Shown: positions 26,799 to 35,646, numbered from the stretch's first letter. The stretch is DNA of 64,000 nucleotides from Eggerthia catenaformis OT 569 = DSM 20559 (GCF_000340375.1 NZ_KB446646.1:276666-340665), one strand, 5' to 3'. The notes: a model not told the origin generated them from the letters alone. Numbers and translations are program-made.

Positions 26799-28538
26799 AT
26801 GAAAGAATTACAGAAACTATTAAAATTAAATCAGATTAAATATTATATTGTTCCTACTGATGATGACCATCAAAGTGAATATGTAGGAGATTATTATCAA
26901 TTTAGAAGTTACTTATCAGGGTTTGATGGCAGTGCAGGAACATTGCTTGTTGGCTGGGATAAAGCTTATTTATGGACTGATGGACGTTATTTCTTACAGG
27001 CAGAAAGACAGCTTAATCCGGATATTCAGTTAATGAAGATGGGTGATGAGAAGACACCATCATTATTAGAATTTTTAGCTGATAATATCTCAGAGAATGA
27101 TATATTAGGATTTGATGCTAAAGTGATGAGAACATCGCTTATTTTAGAATTACAGAAGAAACTGGATTTTTCTTTAAGATTTAAAGATATTGATTTTTCA
27201 TATATTTGGAAAGATAGACCTGAAAAAAGTCATGAAGAAGCTATGATTTATGATATTCAATATCATGGCAGAAGCACTTTAGAGAAGTTGGAAGATATTC
27301 GAGAATATATGAGTTCTAATGATTGTGATTTTCATATTGTCAGCAGTTTAGATGATATCGCGTGGATATTTAATATCAGAGGAAGTGACATTACATATTG
27401 TCCGACAGTATTATCTTTTGCGATTATCGGACAAGAGAAGGCTTCTTTGTATTTACAGAAAGGTACATATGATGAGCAGTTTATAGAGGTATTTAAAAAG
27501 ATTAAAGTATCTATTAAAGATTACGATTCTATTTATGATGATGTCTCTAAATTAGGAGGTACGGTATTATGTGACTTTAATCGTATGAATTATGCATTAT
27601 ATGACTCTATTGAGGCTAAAATAGTAAATAGTGATAATCCCAGTCAGTACTTTAAAGCTATTAAAAATGATATTGAAATTAAGAATACTAAGAAGGCTCA
27701 TATTAAAGATGGTGTTGCAGTCACAAAATTTATGTACTGGCTTAAAAATGAAGCGGAGAATGAAACTGAATTAAGTATTCAGGAGAAACTTCTTTCTTTT
27801 AGAAAGAAACAGAAATTATTTATGCAGCCTTCTTTTGCGACAATATGCGGTTATAAGGATCATGGGGCTATTGTTCATTATCATAGTACTGAAGAAACAA
27901 ATGTGATTGTAAAGAAGGAAGGACTTTTATTAATTGACAGTGGCGGTCAGTATCTAGATGGAACAACCGATATTACAAGAATGTTTGTAATGGGAGATTT
28001 GACAGATAGAGAACGAAGAGATTTTACTTTAGTATTAAAGGGTTTTCTTAATTTAATGCATGCTGAATTCTTATATGGTACAAATGGAACACAATTAGAT
28101 ATATTGGCACGTATGCCGTTAGCTCGTTATGGATTGGATTTTAGGCATGGGACAGGTCATGGAATAGGACATTTCTTAAATGTCCATGAAGGACCGCAAA
28201 GTATCAGACCTAGAAATCTTAGTGGAACACCTATAGCTTTTGAGGCAGGCATGATTACCAGTGATGAACCGGGCGTTTATATTGCAGGAAGTCATGGTAT
28301 TAGGCATGAAAATGAATTATTATGTGTCAACTTAGAAAAGAACGAATATGGGCAATTTATGGGCTTTGAAACAATTACCTATGTTCCTATTGATTTAGAT
28401 GGAGTAGATATTTCATTACTTAATGAAGAGGAAAAAAACTGGCTTAATGAATATCATCAAATGGTTTATGATAAGATTCATACTCATCTAACAAAAAAAG
28501 AGGAGCAGTGGCTAAAACACTATACAAGAAAAATTTAA
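26799..28538 (+). CDS. Xaa-Pro aminopeptidase (M24B)
   Basis: Removes N-terminal residues preceding proline. 579 aa, the long three-domain form. Two creatinase-like N-terminal domains (FDGSAGTLLVGWDKAYLWTD, GRYFLQAERQL) precede the pita-bread domain. Metal ligands are visible in LIDSGGQYLDGTTDITRMF (D...D), RHGTGHGIGHFLNVHEGP (H), TSDEPGVYIAGSHGIRHENE (E) and the final ENELLCVN (E). No signal peptide, so it acts in the cytoplasm on imported peptides, consistent with the opp operon and pepF in the window. GGGAGG ribosome-binding site; single-gene unit. Confidence 0.95.
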   Translation: MKELQKLLKLNQIKYYIVPTDDDHQSEYVGDYYQFRSYLSGFDGSAGTLLVGWDKAYLWTDGRYFLQAERQLNPDIQLMKMGDEKTPSLLEFLADNISENDILGFDAKVMRTSLILELQKKLDFSLRFKDIDFSYIWKDRPEKSHEEAMIYDIQYHGRSTLEKLEDIREYMSSNDCDFHIVSSLDDIAWIFNIRGSDITYCPTVLSFAIIGQEKASLYLQKGTYDEQFIEVFKKIKVSIKDYDSIYDDVSKLGGTVLCDFNRMNYALYDSIEAKIVNSDNPSQYFKAIKNDIEIKNTKKAHIKDGVAVTKFMYWLKNEAENETELSIQEKLLSFRKKQKLFMQPSFATICGYKDHGAIVHYHSTEETNVIVKKEGLLLIDSGGQYLDGTTDITRMFVMGDLTDRERRDFTLVLKGFLNLMHAEFLYGTNGTQLDILARMPLARYGLDFRHGTGHGIGHFLNVHEGPQSIRPRNLSGTPIAFEAGMITSDEPGVYIAGSHGIRHENELLCVNLEKNEYGQFMGFETITYVPIDLDGVDISLLNEEEKNWLNEYHQMVYDKIHTHLTKKEEQWLKHYTRKI

Positions 28539-28565
28539 GAGAAGCTCATTATAAGCTTCTCTTTT
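28538..28565 (+). terminator. Intrinsic terminator of the Xaa-Pro peptidase gene
   Basis: AGAGAAGCT and AGCTTCTCT arms, 7-nt loop, T-rich tail, immediately after the stop codon. Confidence 0.85.
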
Positions 28566-28573
28566 ATATAGAT

Positions 28574-28601
28574 AAAAACAGTCTCTATTTAGAGACTGTT
28601 T
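28574..28601 (-). terminator. Intrinsic terminator of the rhodanese gene
   Basis: AACAGTCTCT and AGAGACTGTT arms with a 4-nt loop; on the minus strand the right arm runs into TTTTT. The gene's stop codon lies in the hairpin. Confidence 0.88.
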
Positions 28602-28905
28602 CCTGATAAAACTGAATACCGCCAATATTCTTTATATGAGAATATCCTTTTCTTTTTAAAATCATACAGGCTTCCTCACTTCTCGCACCGGAAAAGCAAT
28701 AAAGAAATAAAGGGATATTTTTATTTTCTATTCTTTGTTCAATAGAATTTTCAATAACAGATAAAGGAATGTTCATACTGTTAGGAATATGTCCTTCGCT
28801 GTATTCATCTTCTTCTCTAACATCAATTAATACCGCCGGAGAAGTACTCTTATATTCTTTCATACCTTCTTCCATTTGTTTTATATACTGATCAAATACA
28901 CTCAT
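28585..28905 (-). CDS. Single-domain rhodanese-like sulfurtransferase
   Basis: 106-aa rhodanese domain, probably moving persulfide sulfur between partners. The start of the domain reads VLIDVREEDEYSEGHIPNSM (the DVR-E-x-E-x-x-x-G-H-I-P-x-x-x-N signature). The active-site loop is YCFSGARSEEAC with the catalytic cysteine in C-F-S-G-A-R-S, a six-residue loop normal for sulfurtransferases. C-terminal YSHIKNIGGIQFYQ is typical. Cytosolic. It has its own terminator; queT lies about 50 bp upstream on the same strand, so readthrough from the riboswitch-controlled promoter is possible. Confidence 0.92.
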   Translation of the reverse strand: MSVFDQYIKQMEEGMKEYKSTSPAVLIDVREEDEYSEGHIPNSMNIPLSVIENSIEQRIENKNIPLFLYCFSGARSEEACMILKRKGYSHIKNIGGIQFYQETVSK

Positions 28906-28957
28906 CTTCTATTTCTCCTTACTAATATTTTAATAAAGATAAGAGAGATGTCAAAGA

Positions 28958-29434
28958 TTATGATTTGATATATTTTATAAATGTTTCATTCTTTTGGACA
29001 CATGTAAAAATGATGGCACCAATAACTAATACAGCAAATTCACCTGCAAAGACTGATGCGGCTGATGCAATAAATGGAAGACCTAAAGCAAACTTTAATT
29101 CTAATCCGACAATAACCCCATTGATTAATCCTCCAACTAAAGCAGCTAAATATTTGTTGTCCAGTTTCCACATTGCGATTACTGCGAGTAATGTCGCAAA
29201 TGTTCCAAAGACCATATCAAATGCACCTAAACCGGATGGAATATTTGCGATTAGACATCCTAATACCAATCCGGGAATATAATCTTTATTATAGAATGCT
29301 AAAAAGATCATAATTTCTGATATTCTCATTTGTATGCTGCCATATGAAATGGGGGCAAGCAAGATAGTAAAAGCGGCATACACTGCTGCTATAATTGCAT
29401 TTAAAGCAATCATTTTTGTGTTTAGTTTTTTCAT
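28958..29434 (-). CDS. queT: QueT family queuosine-precursor transporter
   Basis: Substrate-binding (S) component of an ECF-type vitamin transporter, predicted to import a queuosine precursor such as preQ1. 158 aa from the ATG at 29434, which follows AAAGGAG. About five or six hydrophobic helices; family landmarks are MIALNAIIAAVYAAFTIL, SYGSIQMRISEIMIFLAF and IANIPSGLGAFDMVFGTFAT. A preQ1-I riboswitch in the leader independently supports the substrate. The shared ECF energising module is not in this window. No queuosine biosynthesis genes are nearby, consistent with a salvage lifestyle. Confidence 0.93.
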   Translation of the reverse strand: MKKLNTKMIALNAIIAAVYAAFTILLAPISYGSIQMRISEIMIFLAFYNKDYIPGLVLGCLIANIPSGLGAFDMVFGTFATLLAVIAMWKLDNKYLAALVGGLINGVIVGLELKFALGLPFIASAASVFAGEFAVLVIGAIIFTCVQKNETFIKYIKS

Positions 29435-29462
29435 TGTTTTCTCCTTTAAAATTTTTTGGAGC

Positions 29463-29490
29463 CAAATAAAAAGATGACAGAGCCATCTCA
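29463..29490 (-). terminator. Possible expression-platform terminator of the preQ1 riboswitch
   Basis: On the minus strand AGATG and CATCT close a small loop followed by TTTTTATTT. The loop contains TGGCTC, complementary to GAGCCA in the aptamer, so ligand binding could change which pairing forms. Confidence 0.5.
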
Positions 29491-29502
29491 AAAATTCTTC
29501 TT

Positions 29503-29544
29503 AAGAGTTTTTTATACTGGGTTTTGGCTCATGAACCAGTGTTC
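29503..29544 (-). ncRNA. PreQ1-I riboswitch aptamer
   Basis: Minus-strand RNA reads ACTG-GTTC, a short loop, ACC-CAGT, then ATAAAAAACT. This is the preQ1-I arrangement: a short P1 stem (ACTG/CAGT), a conserved GUUC...ACC loop and the A-rich tail AUAAAAAACU that forms the pseudoknot. It lies about 70 bases before the queT start. Binding of preQ1 should reduce expression of queT. Confidence 0.9.
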
Positions 29545-29703
29545 CTAATATAACATATTCATTCATTATATGCAAACTCATTATTTTATATATTTCCCAA
29601 GAAATAATAGAAATTCAATTGGTGATTTTTTACTGAATTTAAGAAAATCAAATACATTATCATAAGATATTATTTTATGGTATAGTCATAGAGAGGTGAG
29701 ATT

Positions 29704-31425
29704 ATGGATAGATGGAATTTAGATAAGTTATATAAGGGTTTTGATCAGAGTTTTTTAAATGATCTGGATCATTTAAAAGAAAGGTATGAATCATTATCTC
29801 AATATAGAACTTCTGATAGTGAAGAAGCATTAGAGAAATATATTCTTAATAAAAGGGAAGCAGATATGTTATATGAGAAGCTATCCTGCTTTATTATGCT
29901 GACAATGTCAGCTGATACAAATAATACTACCGCAAAGAAATATTATGATCAGTTAAATAGAATGATGGCAGAATTAGTATCTCTAGAGACTTTAAATAAT
30001 CAGTGGATTTCTTCTTTTAATTTAGATTGTATAAATAGTCCTCTTATTAATGAGCATCTCTATATTTTAAAAGAGATAAAGAATAATATGAAATATGTAT
30101 TATCAGAAGATAAAGAAACAATTATAGCTCATATGAGGAATACAGGATCATATGCCTGGACTCAATATAAAGATCAGATTATTGCTTCTATTAAGGTAAC
30201 TATTGATGATCAGATATATCCTTTAACTGAAGTATTAAATATGGCTTATAGTGATGATTCATCACTTAGAAAGAAAGCCTATGAAGCTGAGATAAATGCT
30301 TATAAGGATTATGAGGATAGTATTGCCCAATGTCTTAATGGTATTAAGGGAGAAACTCTTTATTTATCAAAATTAAGAGGCTATCAGGATGTTGTTATGG
30401 AATCATGTATAAAATCAAGATTAAAAAGAGAAACACTGGATACATTACTTTTAGTTATTAGAAAGAATTTAAATGTGTTGAGAGATTTCTTAAAGCTTAA
30501 AGCAAATATTCTGGGATATTCAAATGGTCTTCCATGGTATGATATGTATGCTCCTATAGTGAATGATACAAAAGAATATTCTTATCAGGAAGGATGTCAG
30601 AAAGTATTAAAGCACTTCTATTCTTTTAGTACCCATTTAGGAGATTTTGCCAGGAAAGCAATAGATGAACACTGGATAGATGTTTATCCAAGAGAAGGAA
30701 AGACAGGAGGTGCTTTCTGTGAGAACATTATATCTATTAAAGAAAGCAGATTCTTATTGAATTATGGAAATCATTTTTCTGATATTATAACGTTAGCTCA
30801 TGAATTAGGACATGGATTTCATGGTGAATGTCTTAAAAATGAATCTATCTTAAATACACACTATCCTATGCCTATTGCTGAAACGGCTTCTACTTTATGT
30901 GAAACAATAGTTGCGAAAAAAGCTATTAAAGAGGCATCTAGAGAGACTGCTATTACAATATTAGAGAATTCATTAATGGATGCGACTCAGGTTATTGTAG
31001 ATATTTATTCTCGTTTCTTATTTGAATATAAAGTTTTTGAAAAGAGAAAAAAAGGACCCTTATCAGCGAAAGAATTATGTGATACTATGCTTGAATCTCA
31101 AAAAGAAGCTTATAGTGATAGTATAGATCCACAGTATTTTCATCCTTATATGTGGACATGGAAACCACATTATTATGATCCGGATTATTCATTTTATAAT
31201 TATCCTTATGCTTTTGGATTACTTCTGGCAAAAGGACTATACGCATTATATGTAAAAGATCATTCTTTTTCTAAAACTTATGAATCTTTTTTAGCTATGA
31301 CCGGAAAGAATGATTTAGAAGATGTTTGTCAAACACTTAATATAGATTTATCTTCTGAATCATTCTGGCAAAGTTCAATAGATATTATTAAAGAAGATTT
31401 CAAACAATTAAAATCAATGTTATAA
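29704..31425 (+). CDS. pepF: Oligoendopeptidase F-like M3 metallopeptidase
   Basis: Cytosolic zinc endopeptidase of 573 aa that cuts medium-length peptides. The zinc site is clear: ITLAHELGHGFHGECLKNE (H-E-x-x-H) with the third ligand Glu about 25 residues on in MPIAETASTLCETIV. A long N-terminal helical lid begins with WNLDKLYKGFD, and C-terminal YPYAFGLLLAKGLYALY is typical of the family. GAGAGGTGA ribosome-binding site. It fits with Opp uptake and the Xaa-Pro peptidase. Its stop codon overlaps a -10-like TATAAT of the next gene. Confidence 0.94.
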   Translation: MDRWNLDKLYKGFDQSFLNDLDHLKERYESLSQYRTSDSEEALEKYILNKREADMLYEKLSCFIMLTMSADTNNTTAKKYYDQLNRMMAELVSLETLNNQWISSFNLDCINSPLINEHLYILKEIKNNMKYVLSEDKETIIAHMRNTGSYAWTQYKDQIIASIKVTIDDQIYPLTEVLNMAYSDDSSLRKKAYEAEINAYKDYEDSIAQCLNGIKGETLYLSKLRGYQDVVMESCIKSRLKRETLDTLLLVIRKNLNVLRDFLKLKANILGYSNGLPWYDMYAPIVNDTKEYSYQEGCQKVLKHFYSFSTHLGDFARKAIDEHWIDVYPREGKTGGAFCENIISIKESRFLLNYGNHFSDIITLAHELGHGFHGECLKNESILNTHYPMPIAETASTLCETIVAKKAIKEASRETAITILENSLMDATQVIVDIYSRFLFEYKVFEKRKKGPLSAKELCDTMLESQKEAYSDSIDPQYFHPYMWTWKPHYYDPDYSFYNYPYAFGLLLAKGLYALYVKDHSFSKTYESFLAMTGKNDLEDVCQTLNIDLSSESFWQSSIDIIKEDFKQLKSML

Positions 31426-31426
31426 T
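31398..31426 (+). promoter_or_regulatory. Promoter that would give a leaderless EIIB-like mRNA
   Basis: Perfect TATAAT (31421-31426) ends 6 bases before the ATG at 31433. A weak TTTCAA lies 17 nt upstream. No Shine-Dalgarno precedes the ATG. The -10 covers the pepF stop codon. Confidence 0.5.
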
Positions 31427-31432
31427 AGTTAT

Positions 31433-32008
31433 ATGCGAAATATTGAAATATTTAAAAAATGGATGATTTATCAGGCATCAGATATTCCCGGGATGAGAAT
31501 AAAAGAAAAGAATCATACACTTTATTTATCTTACAAAGAAAAGCTTGCTTTAATAAAGATAAGTACAAATAATGTAATAGAAGAGAGTGTTCATGATCGA
31601 TATGGAGATGGCTTATTCTATTTATATTATGATTTTGAGCATTATTCCTTAGCTGTTTCTTTTTTTCAAGCCATGTTAAGAGTATTAATAAGAGAAGAGA
31701 ACTTATTTTATCATAGAATATTATTATGTTGTAGCGGTGGAATGACGACAAGTTATTTTAAGCTTAAAATGAATAAGTATTTAAGGCTGGCTCATGCTCC
31801 TTATTATGTAGAGGCATCTGCCTTATCTGATATGGGTATGATTGCTCATTTATATGATGCTGTATTTGTAGCTCCGCAAATGACATTTGCGATAAATCGC
31901 TTAAAAAAAGAATTTCCTGATAAGAAAATTGTGCCTATTGACTCGGAAATATTTGCCAGTTATGATTGTGGGAAGCTGTATACATTATTCACAGAACTAC
32001 TTGACTAG
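31433..32008 (+). CDS. Orphan PTS EIIB-like protein with N-terminal extension
   Basis: 191 aa. Residues 95-190 resemble the lactose/cellobiose-type PTS EIIB fold: HRILLCCSGGMTTSYFKLKM matches the phosphocysteine loop (L-L-x-C-x-x-G-M-S-T-S, with Cys100 at the phosphorylated position), followed by VFVAPQMTFAINRL and KIVPIDSEIFASYDCGKLY, matching the late V-x-x-x-P-Q and I-D-x-x-x-Y-G elements. Residues 1-90 are an extra domain with a LFYLYYDFEHY segment shared with the protein at 46832. No EIIA or EIIC gene adjoins. A role as a phosphorylation-dependent sensor is inference. Confidence 0.6.
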   Translation: MRNIEIFKKWMIYQASDIPGMRIKEKNHTLYLSYKEKLALIKISTNNVIEESVHDRYGDGLFYLYYDFEHYSLAVSFFQAMLRVLIREENLFYHRILLCCSGGMTTSYFKLKMNKYLRLAHAPYYVEASALSDMGMIAHLYDAVFVAPQMTFAINRLKKEFPDKKIVPIDSEIFASYDCGKLYTLFTELLD

Positions 32009-32017
32009 AGGAGAATT

Positions 32018-32668
32018 ATGAATATATTTACATTTATACAAATGATAGATCATCTAATCCTATCATTTTATCATCAGTTTGCTTTAATGACACAAGGAAC
32101 TTTTAATACTTTTTTTAGAATTATTTCTTATAGTGCTGAAACAAGAAAAGCTCTGCCTATATTAATCTTTGCGATAATTCTTTTGATTTTTAAGAAAACA
32201 AGAAAAGCAGCATTCTGTATGATTATAGCTATGCTTTTAGGAACTATTTTTGTTGATCTGATTAAAGGCAATGTTGCCAGAATAAGACCTTTTAAAAGTG
32301 GAAATCCGGATTATCTTATCTGGTGGAAGTATGCCGGAAGTGTAAGTATAGGTGAATATTCTTTTCCTTCAGGTCATACAACTGCCGCTATGGCAGCAAT
32401 GAGCAGTTTGTTTATTTATACTAAGAAGAAAATCAGCTGGATCGGTTTTATATATGTTTTATTAATGGGAATGTCCAGGAATTATTTGATGGTTCATTAT
32501 CCCAGTGATGTTTTAGGCGGTATACTGACAGGCTTATGTGCAGCATTAGCCGGTTATGTTATTACACAGATAACAGTCTATTTTATTAACTGTCATCAGA
32601 ATAATAAGTTCTTTTATTATATTAAAGAAGGAAGTTTCTTTAAATTTAAAGAGAATAGAGATATATAA
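32018..32668 (+). CDS. PAP2 superfamily membrane phosphatase
   Basis: Integral membrane lipid phosphatase of 216 aa, likely acting on phosphatidate or undecaprenyl pyrophosphate. The three PAP2 motifs are complete: KGNVARIRPF (K-x6-R-P), YSFPSGHTTAA (PSGH) and SRNYLMVHYPSDVLGG (S-R-x5-H-x3-D). Five or six hydrophobic helices surround them. It starts 9 bases after the EIIB-like gene with AGAGGAGA as ribosome-binding site, so both are probably on one transcript. Ends at a strong bidirectional terminator. Confidence 0.92.
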   Translation: MNIFTFIQMIDHLILSFYHQFALMTQGTFNTFFRIISYSAETRKALPILIFAIILLIFKKTRKAAFCMIIAMLLGTIFVDLIKGNVARIRPFKSGNPDYLIWWKYAGSVSIGEYSFPSGHTTAAMAAMSSLFIYTKKKISWIGFIYVLLMGMSRNYLMVHYPSDVLGGILTGLCAALAGYVITQITVYFINCHQNNKFFYYIKEGSFFKFKENRDI

Positions 32669-32675
32669 AAATAAT

Positions 32676-32715
32676 AGAGTCTTTTCCAATTGTTGCTTGG
32701 AAAAAGACTTTTTTA
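32676..32715. terminator. Bidirectional terminator between PAP2 and the bacteriocin ABC genes
   Basis: AGTCTTTTCCAA and TTGGAAAAAGACT arms with a T run on the plus side and A-rich flank on the other. It serves the PAP2 gene and, on the minus strand, the ABC ATPase gene. Confidence 0.88.
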
Positions 32716-33345
32716 TTTATGAATATTTATAATACGATCGCATTGAGAAGCAATTTTAGGATCATGAGTAACTATGACTATGGTTTTTCCCTGTTGTCTG
32801 CACTGAAAGAGAAGCTGAAGAATCATCTGACTGTTTATGGGATCTAGTGAACCGGTAGGTTCATCACAAAGAATGATTTGAGACTCTTTTAAGAGAATAC
32901 GTGCTAAAGCAGTTCTTTGCTGTTCTCCACCGGATAATGTATATATTTTTCTGTTACTCATATTCTGTAAGCCTACTTTTAATAGGGATTCTTCAATGAG
33001 TTTTTTCTTTTCTTTCTTATTATATTGAGTATATTTTAAGCCAATAAGCAGATTATCATAAACAGTCATCGAGTCAACTAATGCAAAGTTTTGGAAGAGA
33101 TAAGATATTGTATGTCGCATTAATAAAGATGATTGATGACTTTTGTGGTTAATTAATATTCCATTATAAAGAATATGACCTGTATCAGGTCTTTCAAGAA
33201 GTCCCATAATATTAAGTAAGGTGGATTTTCCTGATCCGCTAGGACCGGTAATCGCAATAATTTCTTTTTTTCTTACTGATATACTTATATTATTTAGAAT
33301 GATGTAATTATTATATGATTTTGAGATATTCTTAAGTTCCAGCAT
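32713..33345 (-). CDS. Lactococcin-972-type ABC transporter ATP-binding protein
   Basis: ATPase subunit of 210 aa, MacB/LolD-like, paired with the membrane protein encoded just upstream. The ATG at 33345 overlaps the stop of that gene by one base (TAATG) and follows GAAAGGAAA; upstream in-frame residues come from the permease gene. Motifs: MLELKNISKSYNN, Walker A TGPSGSGKSTLLNIMG, Q-loop YLFQNFALVDSMTV, signature YTLSGGEQQRTALARI, Walker B IILCDEPTGSLD and H-loop IVIVTHDPKIA. In lactococcin 972 loci the same three-gene order (bacteriocin, membrane protein, ATPase) is thought to give secretion or immunity. Confidence 0.9.
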   Translation of the reverse strand: MLELKNISKSYNNYIILNNISISVRKKEIIAITGPSGSGKSTLLNIMGLLERPDTGHILYNGILINHKSHQSSLLMRHTISYLFQNFALVDSMTVYDNLLIGLKYTQYNKKEKKKLIEESLLKVGLQNMSNRKIYTLSGGEQQRTALARILLKESQIILCDEPTGSLDPINSQMILQLLFQCRQQGKTIVIVTHDPKIASQCDRIINIHK

Positions 33346-35327
33346 TATTGATTTCCTTTCAGCATTAGTATGATAGATTGTTTTTCTTGATATTTTGTAT
33401 GAATAAGAAAAAGAATCATCCATGTCAGTAGAATAAGAGTATAAAGAGCTAATAGATAGAAAAGAGAATAATTCATTAATAATGAAATAATAAAAGATAA
33501 AATAAAGGTAATGTTGCTCATTAGTATTAATGATTTATATTTATCAATAAAACGATATCCATTCATTTTTTGAATACTTAAGAGTTTAATATTCTGTAAG
33601 ATATAAAGTTTTATATTTTGAAGAGTAATAATAATCATTAAAGAAATAAGAGTTATAATTGCTATTATGACTCCGATAAAAAGCATCCACTCATTATGAT
33701 TAAGCATAGACATTTCATCATATGCTGTTATATAATTATCGACATACTGAGATAACTGATATTGTTCTAGTATATTTATAATCTTTGCCCGATTTGCTTT
33801 AATTTTATAAGGATTATATTTATAACCAAGGATAAGATTATAATCACTATCTTTTCCATTATTTTCAGTTAATACCTGAATAATAGGTGATTGAATCATA
33901 TTTGTATAGTTATTAGTGATTTGAGAATTATAAGTAAAGAATCTTTGATTATGCTTATAATAAATGATCTTTATACCTTGTGATATATCATACATCCCTT
34001 TTGTTATGTCTACAATTTCTTCTTTAGAAAAAGGTGTTTTTTCATCTACAAGAACTACTCTTCTGGACTCATTTTCATTAATGAGTATTCTTTTATTATG
34101 ACTATCCATAACCTTTTCTTCTTTTAAATAATTAGTATTAATATAAGCCATACTGGTCTTATTTAGCGTCTGCTTATCATATTCATTAAAATCGGCTAAT
34201 ATAGAGCCTAAACGATTCAATTCTTTAAATAGTTCTTTTTGTTTATTTAAGAAGCTTTTAGAAGAAAGTTCATCAGGATTTTCTACATTAGATAATTCAC
34301 TAATAAGATAATATTTTTTTGTCTTTTCCCATTGAGTATGGTTATTATATCTGCTTAAAAGTGCTTCTCCTTTATTTATACTTACAGAAGAAAGAGTAGT
34401 TATAAGAACGACAATAATAAGAAAAACAATTTGATTAAAAATAATAAAGTAATGTGAAACAGATTTATTTTTTAAATAATCAATAGGTTTTACCTTTGTA
34501 AAAAGAGCTATTAATAATGAGGAAATAATAAAAGTAATAATACATAATAATCCCAATAATAAATAAGAGTTAAATAAAAAGATAAAAACAAAATGATTAA
34601 ACTGTCTACAAATAATAAATGTTAGTAACGTAAAAGTTGAATAACTGGTAAGAATTTGCTTAAATATAATATCAATAATAGAATCTTTCCATATTGTATA
34701 AAAATCATATCCATTTAATTTATATATTGAAAATCTTTTAAAACTGCCAAGAAGATTATAAATAAGTAAGAGAGTAAAAATAAGATAGAATGCAAAAATA
34801 CTTAATATAATCCAAGGCATCATATCTATTTGTCCTTCTTTTGATGTTATTTCAGTTATATGAATAGATAATCTATTATTCATTTCATTTCTAAATGAAA
34901 TATAATCATCAGTATTACTGGCTGTAATAATAGCTTCGCCTTCTATCTGATAAGAATCTTTGATAATATTATCAAGAGACTTGATAGTCAGATGAAAGCT
35001 ATGATCAAACTGTTTAATATTGTCTGTTTTAAATGACTTCAAATACTGATTTGAAGTTAAATAAACATATTTAATATAGTTTTCTTTATTACTTTTAGTA
35101 AGAAAAAAATTAATATGGTGTTGATCAGCTGTTTCCTTAATTGTCTTTATAATCATTTTCTTATCATTTTTTAAGATAGAATGAGGAAGCTGAATAGTAT
35201 AATGATATTCTGCTTTCTTTTCACTATATACAATATTATTGAAATTCTGATGTGATGCTAGGCTATATTGCATCATAAAAAGACTGCTTGTAAGGATAAG
35301 TATTATGAATATCATTGATTTTTTCAT
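33345..35327 (-). CDS. Bacteriocin-associated integral membrane protein (DUF1430-like)
   Basis: 660-aa membrane protein of the lactococcin 972 type. A signal/anchor helix (about 4-22) is followed by a large extracytoplasmic domain (about 25-165), three or four helices (about 168-330), a second large outside domain (about 345-550), and a last group of helices (about 555-645). This FtsX/MacB-like layout fits proteins annotated as bacteriocin-associated or putative immunity membrane proteins. It is tightly coupled to its ATPase by TAATG and starts 22 bp after the bacteriocin gene. A GAGGAAAC ribosome-binding site supports the start. The exact role (export versus self-protection) is unresolved. 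Confidence 0.82.
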   Translation of the reverse strand: MKKSMIFIILILTSSLFMMQYSLASHQNFNNIVYSEKKAEYHYTIQLPHSILKNDKKMIIKTIKETADQHHINFFLTKSNKENYIKYVYLTSNQYLKSFKTDNIKQFDHSFHLTIKSLDNIIKDSYQIEGEAIITASNTDDYISFRNEMNNRLSIHITEITSKEGQIDMMPWIILSIFAFYLIFTLLLIYNLLGSFKRFSIYKLNGYDFYTIWKDSIIDIIFKQILTSYSTFTLLTFIICRQFNHFVFIFLFNSYLLLGLLCIITFIISSLLIALFTKVKPIDYLKNKSVSHYFIIFNQIVFLIIVVLITTLSSVSINKGEALLSRYNNHTQWEKTKKYYLISELSNVENPDELSSKSFLNKQKELFKELNRLGSILADFNEYDKQTLNKTSMAYINTNYLKEEKVMDSHNKRILINENESRRVVLVDEKTPFSKEEIVDITKGMYDISQGIKIIYYKHNQRFFTYNSQITNNYTNMIQSPIIQVLTENNGKDSDYNLILGYKYNPYKIKANRAKIINILEQYQLSQYVDNYITAYDEMSMLNHNEWMLFIGVIIAIITLISLMIIITLQNIKLYILQNIKLLSIQKMNGYRFIDKYKSLILMSNITFILSFIISLLMNYSLFYLLALYTLILLTWMILFLIHTKYQEKQSIILMLKGNQ

Positions 35328-35349
35328 TCAGTTTCCTCCTCATACTTAG

Positions 35350-35613
35350 TTAAAATCCATAGTAAGATCTATTTGATTTCCATCCTCCAAAATAACGCTG
35401 AGTATAAGCATTTGCATAATGTTTTTTAGTAGGATGATAATATTTTGATTCTTGTCTAAACCATAAATTTAAAAATGTACCAACACCAAAAGACCAATTT
35501 CCGCCATCTGCTTTCATATCATAAATATAAGCTTTTACCGGTGAAAATATTCCTGATAAAACTAAAGCCAATAAGAGGATGCTTGTTCTTTTTAATAACT
35601 TTTTGTTTTTCAT
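35350..35613 (-). CDS. Lactococcin-972-like bacteriocin precursor
   Basis: 87-aa secreted peptide. MKNKKLLKRTSILLLALVLS then GIFSPVKA is a Sec signal peptide with cleavage expected after Ala28, leaving about 59 residues. The mature part shows the family pattern: DGGNWSFGVG (G-G-x-W-x-x-G-x-G), SKYYHPTKKHYANAY (S-x-Y-Y-H-x-x-x-x-H) and a tryptophan/glycine-rich end (GGWKSNRSYYGF). No cysteines, as in lactococcin 972, which inhibits septum formation by binding lipid II. GGAGGGAAA precedes the ATG. An IS element now begins 63 bp upstream. Confidence 0.85.
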   Translation of the reverse strand: MKNKKLLKRTSILLLALVLSGIFSPVKAYIYDMKADGGNWSFGVGTFLNLWFRQESKYYHPTKKHYANAYTQRYFGGWKSNRSYYGF

Positions 35614-35646
35614 TTTCCCTCCACATTTTTATCCTTACGCAAAAAG

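Noticed and set aside
28965..29282. 105-codon plus-strand frame opposite queT
   Set aside because: Entirely antisense to a transporter gene with clear motifs and a riboswitch; no start signals of its own.
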